From Spirochaetaceae bacterium (lineage in GTDB: Bacteria > Spirochaetota > Spirochaetia > Treponematales > Breznakiellaceae): a stretch of 9,633 bases of DNA. The stretch is from contig JAIRXO010000265.1 of assembly GCA_031268255.1 (NCBI GenBank), positions 1 through 9,633 of the forward strand. The letters are read 5' to 3'. The notes under the pieces are model-generated. The model was not told the DNA's origin and did not search any database. It saw nothing but the letters and a program-made list of their open reading frames with translations. The position numbers and the translations under genes are program-made. Shown here one piece after another: positions 1 to 6,477 of this stretch; positions within the stretch are counted from its first letter, which is position 1, and each line of letters begins with the position of its first letter.

Positions 1-876
1 CTTGTCGGCGATACGGTATATGGCCTGGGACAGTATAGCCTGGGGCTTGTAAAGAATTATGGGCAGCCGCGAGGAGAGAGCCACGTCCTGCATGGAGTCC
101 CGGTATATCACGCCCAGATGTTCAATCTTTATGTCCAGGTATTCCTCGCAGGACCTCCGTATCTTCATGGCTACATCGGCGTCCTTGGGGTCCTCAATCA
201 TGTTCATGATGAGCCGGGGCCTGAAGTGGTTTATTTTTTCCTGGAACCGGGCGTAGCCGCTGGGGTCCAGGGAAGAAACATCCTTGAGCATACGGGGTAT
301 GTAGAGTTTATGGAGGCCCGATTTATCCTTGCGGAGATTTTCAAGATATTCAAAACCCTTGCTGCCCCGGACAAAAATCGTATACATAACGCGGAACACC
401 GTATTCTTGAGAAACACATAGGCGTTGAGGGTGGCTGTTACCGTAGGGGCGCTTACCACAATGCCCTGCCCCGAAAGGAGAAAAAAGTCCAGAATAAACT
501 GGTGGGTTCCGGCGCCCAGGTCCAAAACCAGTATATCCGCGTCCACCTGCAGGAGACGGCGTATCAGGGCGTTCTTCTGCGCGGCCTTGAGGTTTGCCGC
601 GCCGGGCATTTCCCCGTCACCGGGGATAAAGCGGAGATTGAGAATATCGGTGTCAACAATGACCTGGTTAAAATCCGATCTGGTATCGCTGAGAAAGGTT
701 CCTATGCCCGTCTTTGGCGCCTGATGCCCTATGACAAGATGAAGGTTCGAGGCGCCAAGGTCCAGGTCCGCCAGAACTACCTTTTGACCCGACTGGGCAA
801 AGGCCACCGCCAGATTCGCGGCTATAAGGGACTTGCCGACCCCGCCCTTGCCGCTGGCGATGGGTATAATTCGCAT
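1..876 (-). CDS. MinD/FlhG-like P-loop ATPase (C-terminal end outside window)
   Basis: The minus-strand frame is open from the ATG at 876-874 to the left edge, giving 292 residues and no stop, so the C-terminus is missing. It has the deviant Walker A motif of the SIMIBI/ParA-MinD class, SGKGGVGKS at residues 8-16, with signature Lys10 and P-loop Lys15. DLDLGASN follows at 37-44 (switch I/A' region) and the switch II motif LDLGAG at 118-123. These enzymes are ATP-driven dimerising switches that place cell-division, flagellar or partition machinery on the membrane or nucleoid. The stretch after switch II (FILDFFLLSGQGIVVSAP, 127-144) resembles FlhG/FleN and YlxH more than classical MinD. The start is supported by GGAGGT at 886-881. 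It overlaps the stop of the upstream membrane-protein gene by one base, implying translational coupling. The exact cargo is unknown, and whether a membrane-targeting helix follows cannot be seen. Confidence 0.88.
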   Translation of the reverse strand, partial: MRIIPIASGKGGVGKSLIAANLAVAFAQSGQKVVLADLDLGASNLHLVIGHQAPKTGIGTFLSDTRSDFNQVIVDTDILNLRFIPGDGEMPGAANLKAAQKNALIRRLLQVDADILVLDLGAGTHQFILDFFLLSGQGIVVSAPTVTATLNAYVFLKNTVFRVMYTIFVRGSKGFEYLENLRKDKSGLHKLYIPRMLKDVSSLDPSGYARFQEKINHFRPRLIMNMIEDPKDADVAMKIRRSCEEYLDIKIEHLGVIYRDSMQDVALSSRLPIILYKPQAILSQAIYRIADK

Positions 877-1283
877 CAGGACCTCCGTATGATGATATAT
901 GCTCCCAGTATAGTACCAATATCGGCAGAAAATAAAAGCAGGCTGAGAGCGAGGTACCACAGCGACGCGGGGAAATTGGCGGCTATATTGACAGTGAGCA
1001 GCGGCGCCTGAAAACCCATCCAGCCTATCAGCGCCGCGGCCCCGACTGTTTTTCCCGCCATATAGAGGGGGAGAAACACCCGGTATTCCCGGAATTTCAG
1101 AAAAAGGAAAAGCGACATCAGGGGGAAAAGGCAGTTGGGAGCCGCGTAGATCATATAGGGAAAGACCCCGGCAAGAGTATTGTCCTTGGGCCCGGCAAAC
1201 AGGGCAACCAGCACCGCCAGCACCAGGAGGCGGAACACATCGTATATAAGCAGGGCGAGCCTCAGCGGCTTTAATGTTTCCAT
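876..1283 (-). CDS. Small four-helix membrane protein, function unknown
   Basis: This 135-residue hydrophobic protein has four likely membrane segments, at about residues 8-30, 42-63, 70-90 and 108-132. A short charged loop sits after each of the first two (GPKDN, KFREYR), and the protein ends in RRS. I do not recognise the family, and no catalytic motif is evident. I chose the ATG at 1283 because a promoter-like pair (TTGACC, 17 bp, TAGATT) lies just upstream. An in-frame ATG at 1379 would add 32 residues of non-hydrophobic sequence and would extend across that promoter. Neither start has a good Shine-Dalgarno sequence. The TGA stop shares its last base with the ATG of the MinD/FlhG-like gene. 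The pair is therefore probably cotranscribed and coupled, and this protein could be a membrane partner of the ATPase; that last point is inference only. Confidence 0.72.
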   Translation of the reverse strand: METLKPLRLALLIYDVFRLLVLAVLVALFAGPKDNTLAGVFPYMIYAAPNCLFPLMSLFLFLKFREYRVFLPLYMAGKTVGAAALIGWMGFQAPLLTVNIAANFPASLWYLALSLLLFSADIGTILGAYIIIRRS

Positions 1284-1293
1284 CTGTATTAAG

Positions 1294-1322
1294 AATCTAT
1301 GGCGGGAAGCCGGACAGGTCAA
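1294..1322 (-). promoter_or_regulatory. Putative sigma70-type promoter for the membrane protein / ATPase pair
   Basis: On the minus strand, TTGACC (1322-1317) is followed after 17 bp by TAGATT (1299-1294). The -35 matches the consensus at 5 of 6 positions and the -10 at 4 of 6. Transcription would begin near 1287, leaving a leader of only a few bases before the ATG at 1283. It lies back-to-back with the ctp promoter in the same divergent region. Confidence 0.4.
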
Positions 1323-1356
1323 GGGGGAGATGGGCGCGGGAAAGCTCCCCGCCTCA

Positions 1357-1384
1357 TTGACAAAATCCTCCCCTGCCATACAAT
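1357..1384 (+). promoter_or_regulatory. Strong sigma70-type promoter of the ctp-rsmE-wecG-like-regulator operon
   Basis: A perfect TTGACA at 1357-1362 is followed after 16 bp by TACAAT at 1379-1384 (5 of 6). Initiation near 1391 would give a leader of about 28 bases containing the ribosome site AGGAG at 1405-1409. It is the best promoter match I found ahead of the four-gene operon. Confidence 0.65.
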
Positions 1385-1418
1385 AAGAAGTGTTTTAATA
1401 CTTCAGGAGTATAAAGTA

Positions 1419-2930
1419 ATGATGAAATTTCAGAATAATCTGCCTGAAACGGAACGGAAACACGGGGGGCGGCGCATATCCCTCCTCTGGATAGCCGCCA
1501 CGGTCCTTTTGGCCGGCGTTTTTGTACTTGCTTCGGTTCCTTCCGTTGAGGCTCAAACCCGCGGGGAAGACAGCCAGCGCTATACTTCCATCATTCAGAA
1601 TGTGTTTAACTTTATTCAGCGCCGTTTTGTGGACGAGCCTGATCCCCGGGCCCTTTACGAAGGGGCCATGAGGGGCATGTTCGAGGCGTTGGGCGATGTT
1701 CATTCGGTTTTTCTTTCAGAGGCTGAAATGGCCGACCTCAACGAGACTACCCAGGGTAGTTTTGGCGGCGTGGGTCTCTATATCTCCAAGCCCATAGGAG
1801 AAGGTTCAGGCGGCGTTCCGCCCTATGTGGAAGTAGCCTCTCCCATCGAGGATACCCCCGGCTGGCGGGCGGGCATCAATCCCGGCGATCTTATCATATC
1901 CATAAACGGCGAAACCACCGACAAGCTCACCATGGACGAGGTGCTTGCCCGGCTCAGGGGCGAACCGGGGGTACAGGTTAATCTTGTTATACGCAGGGGA
2001 GAAAGGCTCGAATTCCCCGTCGCCCTGGAAAGGGCGGTTATCGAGGTTCCCACGGTTAAATACGACATGATAGGCGATATAGGCTATCTTAAAATCATCA
2101 CCTTTACCCCCATGACCGTTGACCGGGCCAGGGAGGCCCTTGAGTTTTTCAGGACAAAGGACTACCGCAACCTGGTGATCGACCTGAGGAATAATTACGG
2201 CGGGCTTCTGGAAGCGGCCATAGGCATAAGCGACCTTTTCCTTGACGGCGGCGTGGTGGTATCCACGCGGTCCCGTATACCCCAGGAAAACATGGTCCGC
2301 AACGCCCGGCGCAATACGGCGGTACCGGCGGCCATGCCCATTGTAGTGCTCATCAACAGGGGTTCGGCTTCGGCGTCGGAAATCGTCGCCGGCGCCCTCA
2401 AAGACCGGGGCCGCGCCTATCTTGTGGGCGAAAAATCCTTCGGCAAGGGTTCGGTGCAGCAGGTGTATCCCATTGACGATGTTTCGGGCTTCAAGATTAC
2501 CACTGCCCGTTACTATACCCCCAGCGACGTGAATATCGACAAAATAGGCATACCTCCTGATCTGGAAGTCAGCTTCCCCGAATACGGAACGGAGATAGAA
2601 GAAGCCCTGGGGAACCTCATCAGGTCAAACCGCATCCCCGAATTCGTCAAGGCCAATCCCCGTCCCACGGCGGCCCAGCTTGACGCCCTGGTGCGGGACC
2701 TCAACCGGGATTTTCAGATTGACAGCGCCCTTTTACGGCGCCTGGTCCGCAACGAGCAGAACCGTACTGTCATTGCCCCTGTCTACGACCTTGATTACGA
2801 TGTCCAGCTCCAGGCGGCGGTAAACATACTCCGGGACGGAAGCTATGCCCGGCTTATCAGGACGACCAGGACGCTCAGGGACCTTCAGGAAGAGGCCGAA
2901 AGGGAAGACGACATGGCCAAGGCCTCCTGA
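1419..2930 (+). CDS. ctp: Carboxyl-terminal processing protease (S41 family, PDZ domain)
   Basis: This 503-residue periplasmic tail-specific protease cuts proteins from or near their C-termini. Residues 1-18 are basic and 20-41 hydrophobic, ending near VEAQ at 43-46, so it is exported or membrane-anchored. A short helical N-terminal region is followed by a PDZ domain at about 110-205, with GGVGLYI as the carboxylate-binding loop. The S41 core runs about 215-390. Visible catalytic residues are Ser318 in GSASASE (315-321), Lys343 in FGKGSVQQ (341-348) and the following Gln347. The Ser-Lys spacing of 25 equals that of known CtpA/Prc enzymes. The C-terminal 110 residues form a charged helical tail. 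The start is ATG 1419, just after AGGAG at 1405-1409; a second ATG follows immediately at 1422. An upstream in-frame ATG at 1299 lies before the promoter and is unlikely. It is the first gene of the operon, and rsmE begins 24 bp after its stop. Confidence 0.95.
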   Translation: MMKFQNNLPETERKHGGRRISLLWIAATVLLAGVFVLASVPSVEAQTRGEDSQRYTSIIQNVFNFIQRRFVDEPDPRALYEGAMRGMFEALGDVHSVFLSEAEMADLNETTQGSFGGVGLYISKPIGEGSGGVPPYVEVASPIEDTPGWRAGINPGDLIISINGETTDKLTMDEVLARLRGEPGVQVNLVIRRGERLEFPVALERAVIEVPTVKYDMIGDIGYLKIITFTPMTVDRAREALEFFRTKDYRNLVIDLRNNYGGLLEAAIGISDLFLDGGVVVSTRSRIPQENMVRNARRNTAVPAAMPIVVLINRGSASASEIVAGALKDRGRAYLVGEKSFGKGSVQQVYPIDDVSGFKITTARYYTPSDVNIDKIGIPPDLEVSFPEYGTEIEEALGNLIRSNRIPEFVKANPRPTAAQLDALVRDLNRDFQIDSALLRRLVRNEQNRTVIAPVYDLDYDVQLQAAVNILRDGSYARLIRTTRTLRDLQEEAEREDDMAKAS

Positions 2931-2954
2931 GCTTTCCGGGAGGAACTATAGCCG

Positions 2955-3719
2955 GTGAAACAGTTCCTGCTGCCCCTTCCCCCTGACAGGGAAGGACGGA
3001 TATTTCTGGAGGGAAAGGACTATCACTACCTGGCCAGGGTGCGCCGCCTTAAAACAGGGGAGAGTTTTCCCGCCCTGCTCCCCGGCGGCGGACAAGTAAC
3101 GGTCCGCGTTGACGGGGACGACGGCGCTGTCCTTAGCGGCGTCTGCCTCGGCGGCCAGGCGCCGGCCCCGGCGGACGGGGCCGGAATCATTCTCTTTCAG
3201 GCCCTGCCGCGAAGCGCGAAAATGGATATCATAGTCCGCCAGGCCGCCGAAGGCGCCCTGAGCGAAGTGGTTCCCTTTTTTTCATCTTCCTCAGCTCCGG
3301 GGAGCGGCCCCAAAAAAACCGAACGCTGGCGGCGCATAATCCGCGAGGCAAGGCAGCAAAGCGGTTCCCAAAAAGAAACGAAGCTGCGGGAGCCCTGTTC
3401 CCTTGATGAAGCCCTCGCCTATTGGGAATCCCTTAAAGGCGGTGGAACCGTAGGTCTTTTTTTTCATCCAGTCCCCCTTGCACAGGGAACCCTCCACGGC
3501 TATCTTAGTATATATCCCGGCACTGTCGTCATCGCCATAGGCCCGGAAGGCGGTTTTACCCCTGATGAGGCCGAACGGTTTACCGGCGCGGGTTTCAGCC
3601 CCGTAACTCTGGGGGATACGGTGTTCCGGGTAGAAACCGCGGCCCTGTACTGCGCCGCGGCGGTGCGGGTTATTTTATTGGAGAATCCATCGTGGACCTT
3701 GAACGCATCAATCTCTTGA
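2955..3719 (+). CDS. rsmE: 16S rRNA (uracil-1498-N3)-methyltransferase RsmE
   Basis: This 254-residue SPOUT methyltransferase uses S-adenosylmethionine to methylate N3 of U1498 in helix 44 of 16S rRNA. An N-terminal PUA-like RNA-binding part (about 1-70) precedes the trefoil-knot catalytic domain (about 75-244). The landmarks are RSAKMDIIVRQAAE at 86-99, EARQQSGS at 131-138, IGPEGGFTPDEAE at 195-207 and LGDTVFRVETAA at 219-230, the last two being the knot that binds the cofactor. The family usually reads QS-x-R in the third landmark; here Ser138 stands where Arg is common, a small deviation. The start is GTG 2955 with GGGAGG at 2938-2943, 11 bases upstream. The last 28 bases overlap the next gene, so the two are translationally coupled. 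The length is close to the E. coli enzyme. Confidence 0.93.
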   Translation: MKQFLLPLPPDREGRIFLEGKDYHYLARVRRLKTGESFPALLPGGGQVTVRVDGDDGAVLSGVCLGGQAPAPADGAGIILFQALPRSAKMDIIVRQAAEGALSEVVPFFSSSSAPGSGPKKTERWRRIIREARQQSGSQKETKLREPCSLDEALAYWESLKGGGTVGLFFHPVPLAQGTLHGYLSIYPGTVVIAIGPEGGFTPDEAERFTGAGFSPVTLGDTVFRVETAALYCAAAVRVILLENPSWTLNASIS

Positions 3720-4429
3720 AAGTACCCCTGGATATACTTCCGCCCGAAGCAATGGAAGAAAAAATTCACGAACTGGTAAAAACAGGCAGGGCCCAGAACA
3801 TAGTGCTGCTTTCCCTCTGGGATCTTCTCAGGGCCAGGATGAACGGCGAATACCGCTCCTATGTGCAGGGGGCGGCCCTGGTGATTCCCATTTCCAAAAG
3901 CCTTACCGGCGGGGCCCGTTTCCTCACGGGCAAAACCCCGGTCAGGTATATGCCCTTTGATTTTGTCATACGCCTTCTTGATATTCTCGAAAAGAGGGAA
4001 TACAGCTTTTACCTTCTGGGGGGCAAAAAAAGCATACTCCAGAAAGCCGAAAGAAATATACGCCAGACATTTCCCAAACTCCGTCTCGTGGGCCGCTATA
4101 TCGGGCGTTTTGAGCGCCAGAACGAAGGCACCATACTTGAGGCGATACGCAAGGCCGCCCCGTCGCTGCTCCTGGTGGCCAAGGGCGTGCGGGGCAGGGA
4201 AAAATGGCTCGCCCGCCGTGACGCGCAACTCAGCCAGGGGCTGCGGCTCTGGTGCAGCGACCTGTTTGATGTATTCGCCGAACGGCGCAGGAGACCTTCC
4301 CCCGGCGTATTCAAACGGGGCTGGGAATGGATGGGCTTTTGTATCCGTAACCCCCTGCGAATATTCAAAATTTTCCCTTATTTTTATTACAAACTACTTC
4401 TCCTTTTTTACCGTATTTTTGTAAAATAG
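3692..4429 (+). CDS. Divergent WecG/TagA/CpsF (GT26-like) protein
   Basis: This 245-residue protein has the overall fold signature of the WecG/TagA family, whose members move N-acetylmannosamine(-uronate) onto lipid-linked sugars for surface polymers. Family-like parts are VPLDILPPEAMEEKIHELV (11-29), the Rossmann-type YSFYLLGGKKSI (104-115), FPKLRLVGRYIGRF (127-140) and the C-terminal GWEWMGFCIRNPLRIFK (210-226). An aromatic, lysine-rich tail (FPYFYYKLLLLFYRIF) follows that probably touches the membrane. The usual active-site landmarks are absent. The T-x-N motif reads LSLW (40-43), the catalytic DG motif reads VIPISKS (64-70), and the P-K-Q-E signature reads VRGREKW (166-172). It may therefore be catalytically inactive or have a different reaction. 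The start is GTG 3692 with GGAG at 3680-3683, lying inside the end of rsmE. Confidence 0.75.
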   Translation: MDLERINLLKVPLDILPPEAMEEKIHELVKTGRAQNIVLLSLWDLLRARMNGEYRSYVQGAALVIPISKSLTGGARFLTGKTPVRYMPFDFVIRLLDILEKREYSFYLLGGKKSILQKAERNIRQTFPKLRLVGRYIGRFERQNEGTILEAIRKAAPSLLLVAKGVRGREKWLARRDAQLSQGLRLWCSDLFDVFAERRRRPSPGVFKRGWEWMGFCIRNPLRIFKIFPYFYYKLLLLFYRIFVK

Positions 4430-4469
4430 GAGAACGCGCCAGCTCCCAGTCGTGCTGATGTTGCCAAAC

Positions 4470-4474
4470 GGAGG
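4470..4474 (+). promoter_or_regulatory. Ribosome binding site deciding the start of the receiver-AAA+ gene
   Basis: GGAGG lies 7 bases before GTG 4482. The open frame extends upstream to a GTG at 4452, but that start would place this site inside the coding region and add ten residues before the receiver beta strand. The GTG at 4482 is therefore preferred. Confidence 0.75.
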
Positions 4475-4481
4475 TCCGCCC

Positions 4482-5642
4482 GTGCGGTCAATGCTGTGCA
4501 TCGATGACATGAGAGAAGAATTGCAGAATCTCTCGCTCCAGTTTCAGGACCATTTTAAGGTGATTCCCTGCAGCAGGAGAGCGGAAGCCCTTCCGCTGAT
4601 ACAAAAGGAACATCCCCAGGCGGTTATCCTCGATATACACCTCAACGGGGAAGACGGCTTTGACATACTCGACGACATACAGCGCCTGCCCTCGCCGCCG
4701 CCGGTACTCATGCTTTCCGCCTATGCCGACCCCATCATGGTTGTCAGGGCCCTGCAGAACGGGGCCAGGGATTTCGTCGCCAAGCCCTACAGTTTTGCCC
4801 TGCTGCGCCGCCGTGTGGACATGATGATACAGGACGAAAGGCGGTCAAAAACAGCGCGAAAGGCGCCGGGACACGCGGAGGGCGGGGCGGCTCCGGTACT
4901 GGCCGGCTCCTCTCAGGCCATGCGGCGGCTCAGGGAAGAAATCTCCTCATACGCGACAAGCGCCATGCCGGTTCTTCTTTTGGGGGAAAGCGGGACCGGC
5001 AAGGACCTGGCCGCCAGAGCCATACACGCCGCTTCTCCCCGGGCCTCCGGTCCCTATGTGGTGAGGAACATAGCCAGCATACCCGAAACCCTGGTGGCAA
5101 GCGAACTGTTCGGCTGTACCGCCGGAGCCTATACCGACGCGCGGGAACAAAAGGGCTGTTTTGTTCTTTCCGACAAAGGCAGCCTGTTCCTCGATGAAAT
5201 AGGCGACGCTCCACGGGCCATTCAGGCAAGCATACTCAGGGTGATTGAGGACGGCCTGGTCCGTCCCCTGGGAAGCGGCGAGGTCTACCAGACCGACTGC
5301 CGGCTTATCAGCGCCACAAACCAGAACCTCGAAAAACTCATTGCCGAGGGAAGATTCAGGGAGGATCTCCTGTACCGTATCGAGGGCCTGACCATAAAAA
5401 TACCCTCCCTTCGTTCCCACAGCGAGGACATTCCCGAACTGGTATCCTGCTTCCTCAAACTTCCCCACGAGGACGCCCCGGTCTTCTTAAGCCGGGAGAT
5501 TTCAGAAGAAGCCCTGGCCCTGCTCATGGAGCATAGCTGGCCGGGCAATATCAGGCAACTGAAAAACTGCGTACACCGCGCCCAGCTTTTGGCCCATGGC
5601 GCTGTCATACAAAGCCGGCATATAATTTTAGGGCAGCGCTGA
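4482..5642 (+). CDS. Response regulator with sigma54-activator AAA+ domain, no DNA-binding domain
   Basis: This 386-residue NtrC-type regulator starts with a receiver domain (about 2-118). The acidic pocket is Asp8/Asp9, the probable phospho-acceptor is Asp51 in ILDIHLNGEDG, and Ser79 and Lys101 complete the switch. After a linker, the AAA+ domain (about 138-372) shows Walker A GESGTGKD (168-175), the sigma54-contact loop GAYTDA (215-220, GAFTGA in the classical form) and Walker B LFLDEIGD (235-242). SATNQNL (sensor I, 277-283), FREDLLYR (292-299) and WPGNIRQLKN (353-362, sensor II) follow. It would use ATP to remodel sigma54 RNA polymerase once phosphorylated. The usual Fis-like helix-turn-helix is missing: only about 24 residues follow the sensor II block. 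It may act from solution, as proposed for H. pylori FlgR and chlamydial CtcC, which also lack this domain. No partner kinase is in the window. It is the last gene of the operon. Confidence 0.9.
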   Translation: MRSMLCIDDMREELQNLSLQFQDHFKVIPCSRRAEALPLIQKEHPQAVILDIHLNGEDGFDILDDIQRLPSPPPVLMLSAYADPIMVVRALQNGARDFVAKPYSFALLRRRVDMMIQDERRSKTARKAPGHAEGGAAPVLAGSSQAMRRLREEISSYATSAMPVLLLGESGTGKDLAARAIHAASPRASGPYVVRNIASIPETLVASELFGCTAGAYTDAREQKGCFVLSDKGSLFLDEIGDAPRAIQASILRVIEDGLVRPLGSGEVYQTDCRLISATNQNLEKLIAEGRFREDLLYRIEGLTIKIPSLRSHSEDIPELVSCFLKLPHEDAPVFLSREISEEALALLMEHSWPGNIRQLKNCVHRAQLLAHGAVIQSRHIILGQR

Positions 5643-5690
5643 TTAATGGCCAATGAAGCCCTCGCCACGAATCAGCGTTGGTTTTTGTTT
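5634..5690 (+). terminator. Hairpin and T-tract between convergent genes
   Basis: An 11-bp stem (5634-5644 with 5670-5680, one G-T wobble) encloses 25 bases, in which TGGC 5647-5650 can pair with GCCA 5664-5667. It is followed by a T-rich stretch at 5682-5690, fitting an intrinsic terminator for the plus-strand operon. Both arms carry a stop codon: TGA 5640-5642 of the regulator gene, and TGA 5674-5672 of the trmJ-like gene on the other strand. On the minus strand the T-tract is weak (CTAAAATTAT), so termination may be mainly one-directional. Confidence 0.6.
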
Positions 5691-6439
5691 CCGAGCCTCG
5701 ACGCCTTCCTGAAAATACGGTCCAGATATTGGCCTTCCCTGATGGTAACTCCCGCCCGTGAAAAAATATCGCGGAAAAAAATTTCCTGCTCTTCCCTGCC
5801 TTGCTGCGTGTAAAAACCAAGCTCTTTAAGGGAAGTAGTGATGGATTTGACCAGGCTTTCAAGGGCGTCCCGTTCCAGGGGCTCCCAGCGCCCTTCCCCG
5901 GAAAGGCCGCCGCCCCCGCGGTCCGGGCTGAGGCGCAGGAAAAGTTCGTAGGCGTAAATTTGCAGGGCATGGGAAAGATTAAGGGAAGGAAAGCTCCTGT
6001 CAGAAGGGATGTACGATGAAAGGGAACAGAGTTCCAGTTCTTCCTTTTCAAGGCCGGTCCGCTCGTTGCCGAATACCAGGGCGGCCTTGCCCGGCCTTTC
6101 GGCGAGGCACGCGGCGGCTTCGGCGGGAGTGAGGGGAAAGCTCTTGCGGCGCTTGCCCTTGCGGCGGGTAGTCCCTATGACAAGGCTGCGGTCGGCCAGG
6201 GCCTCCGCGAGGGTGTCAAAAAATTCGGCCTTTTCCCAGATTTCCCCGGCGTGAACCGCCCTGGCAAGGACGGTTTCGCCGCTGAGAGCACCGGCGCGGT
6301 TTTTCCCCGGCTCAGGCGGCCTTAGCCCGGCGATACGGAGATGCCTGAGCCCCATATTCATCATGGCCCGGCATACGGCGCCCACATTGCCGGCTTCCCC
6401 GGGCCGGGAAAGCACGATGCAAATATCTTCGAGGAGCAT
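5672..6439 (-). CDS. trmJ: TrmJ-like tRNA (cytidine/uridine-2'-O)-methyltransferase, SpoU/SPOUT family
   Basis: This 255-residue SpoU-class methyltransferase is predicted to add a 2'-O-methyl group to a nucleotide of tRNA, position 32 in characterised TrmJ enzymes. All three SpoU motifs are visible. Motif 1 is SRPGEAGNVGAVCRAMMNMG (11-30), with Arg24 at the usual catalytic position. Motif 2 is ALVFGNERTGL (120-130). Motif 3 is PSLNLSHALQIYAYEL (151-166) of the cofactor-binding knot. A lysine/arginine-rich stretch RRKGKRRK (92-99) could aid RNA binding. A C-terminal extension (about 185-245) resembles the helical tail of TrmJ. The start ATG 6439 is close to motif 1 and no nearer alternative exists; the ribosome site is weak. 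It converges on the receiver-AAA+ gene and diverges from the SDR gene across only 38 bp. The precise target base cannot be told from sequence alone. Confidence 0.88.
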   Translation of the reverse strand: MLLEDICIVLSRPGEAGNVGAVCRAMMNMGLRHLRIAGLRPPEPGKNRAGALSGETVLARAVHAGEIWEKAEFFDTLAEALADRSLVIGTTRRKGKRRKSFPLTPAEAAACLAERPGKAALVFGNERTGLEKEELELCSLSSYIPSDRSFPSLNLSHALQIYAYELFLRLSPDRGGGGLSGEGRWEPLERDALESLVKSITTSLKELGFYTQQGREEQEIFFRDIFSRAGVTIREGQYLDRIFRKASRLGNKNQR

Positions 6440-6460
6440 ATCCCATACTAACCTGAATTA

Positions 6461-6469
6461 TGGTATAAT
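6461..6469 (+). promoter_or_regulatory. Extended -10 promoter of the SDR gene, implying a near-leaderless mRNA
   Basis: TGGTATAAT is a perfect extended -10 (TG-n-TATAAT). No -35 match is seen at the right distance, which extended -10 promoters do not need. Initiation would fall at about 6476-6478, at or next to the ATG at 6478. No Shine-Dalgarno sequence precedes that ATG. On the opposite strand CATAAT (6462-6457) is a possible -10 for the trmJ-like gene and is immediately adjacent, but it lacks a recognisable -35. Confidence 0.5.
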
Positions 6470-6477
6470 TTGAAGCT

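Noticed and set aside
118..1011. Plus-strand 297-codon open frame
   Set aside because: It is antisense to the MinD/FlhG-like ATPase, whose Walker A and switch motifs are unambiguous on the minus strand. Its own translation has no recognisable motif.
1299..1418. Upstream in-frame extension of ctp by 40 residues
   Set aside because: It would span the TTGACA/TACAAT promoter and lacks a ribosome site. The ATG at 1419 has AGGAG and places the signal sequence at the N-terminus.
3500..4228. Minus-strand 242-codon open frame opposite rsmE and the WecG-like gene
   Set aside because: It is a mirror of two well-supported coding regions, with a composition typical of antisense frames and no domain.
4947..5468. 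Minus-strand 173-codon open frame
   Set aside because: It lies entirely opposite the AAA+ domain, with no ribosome site or motif.
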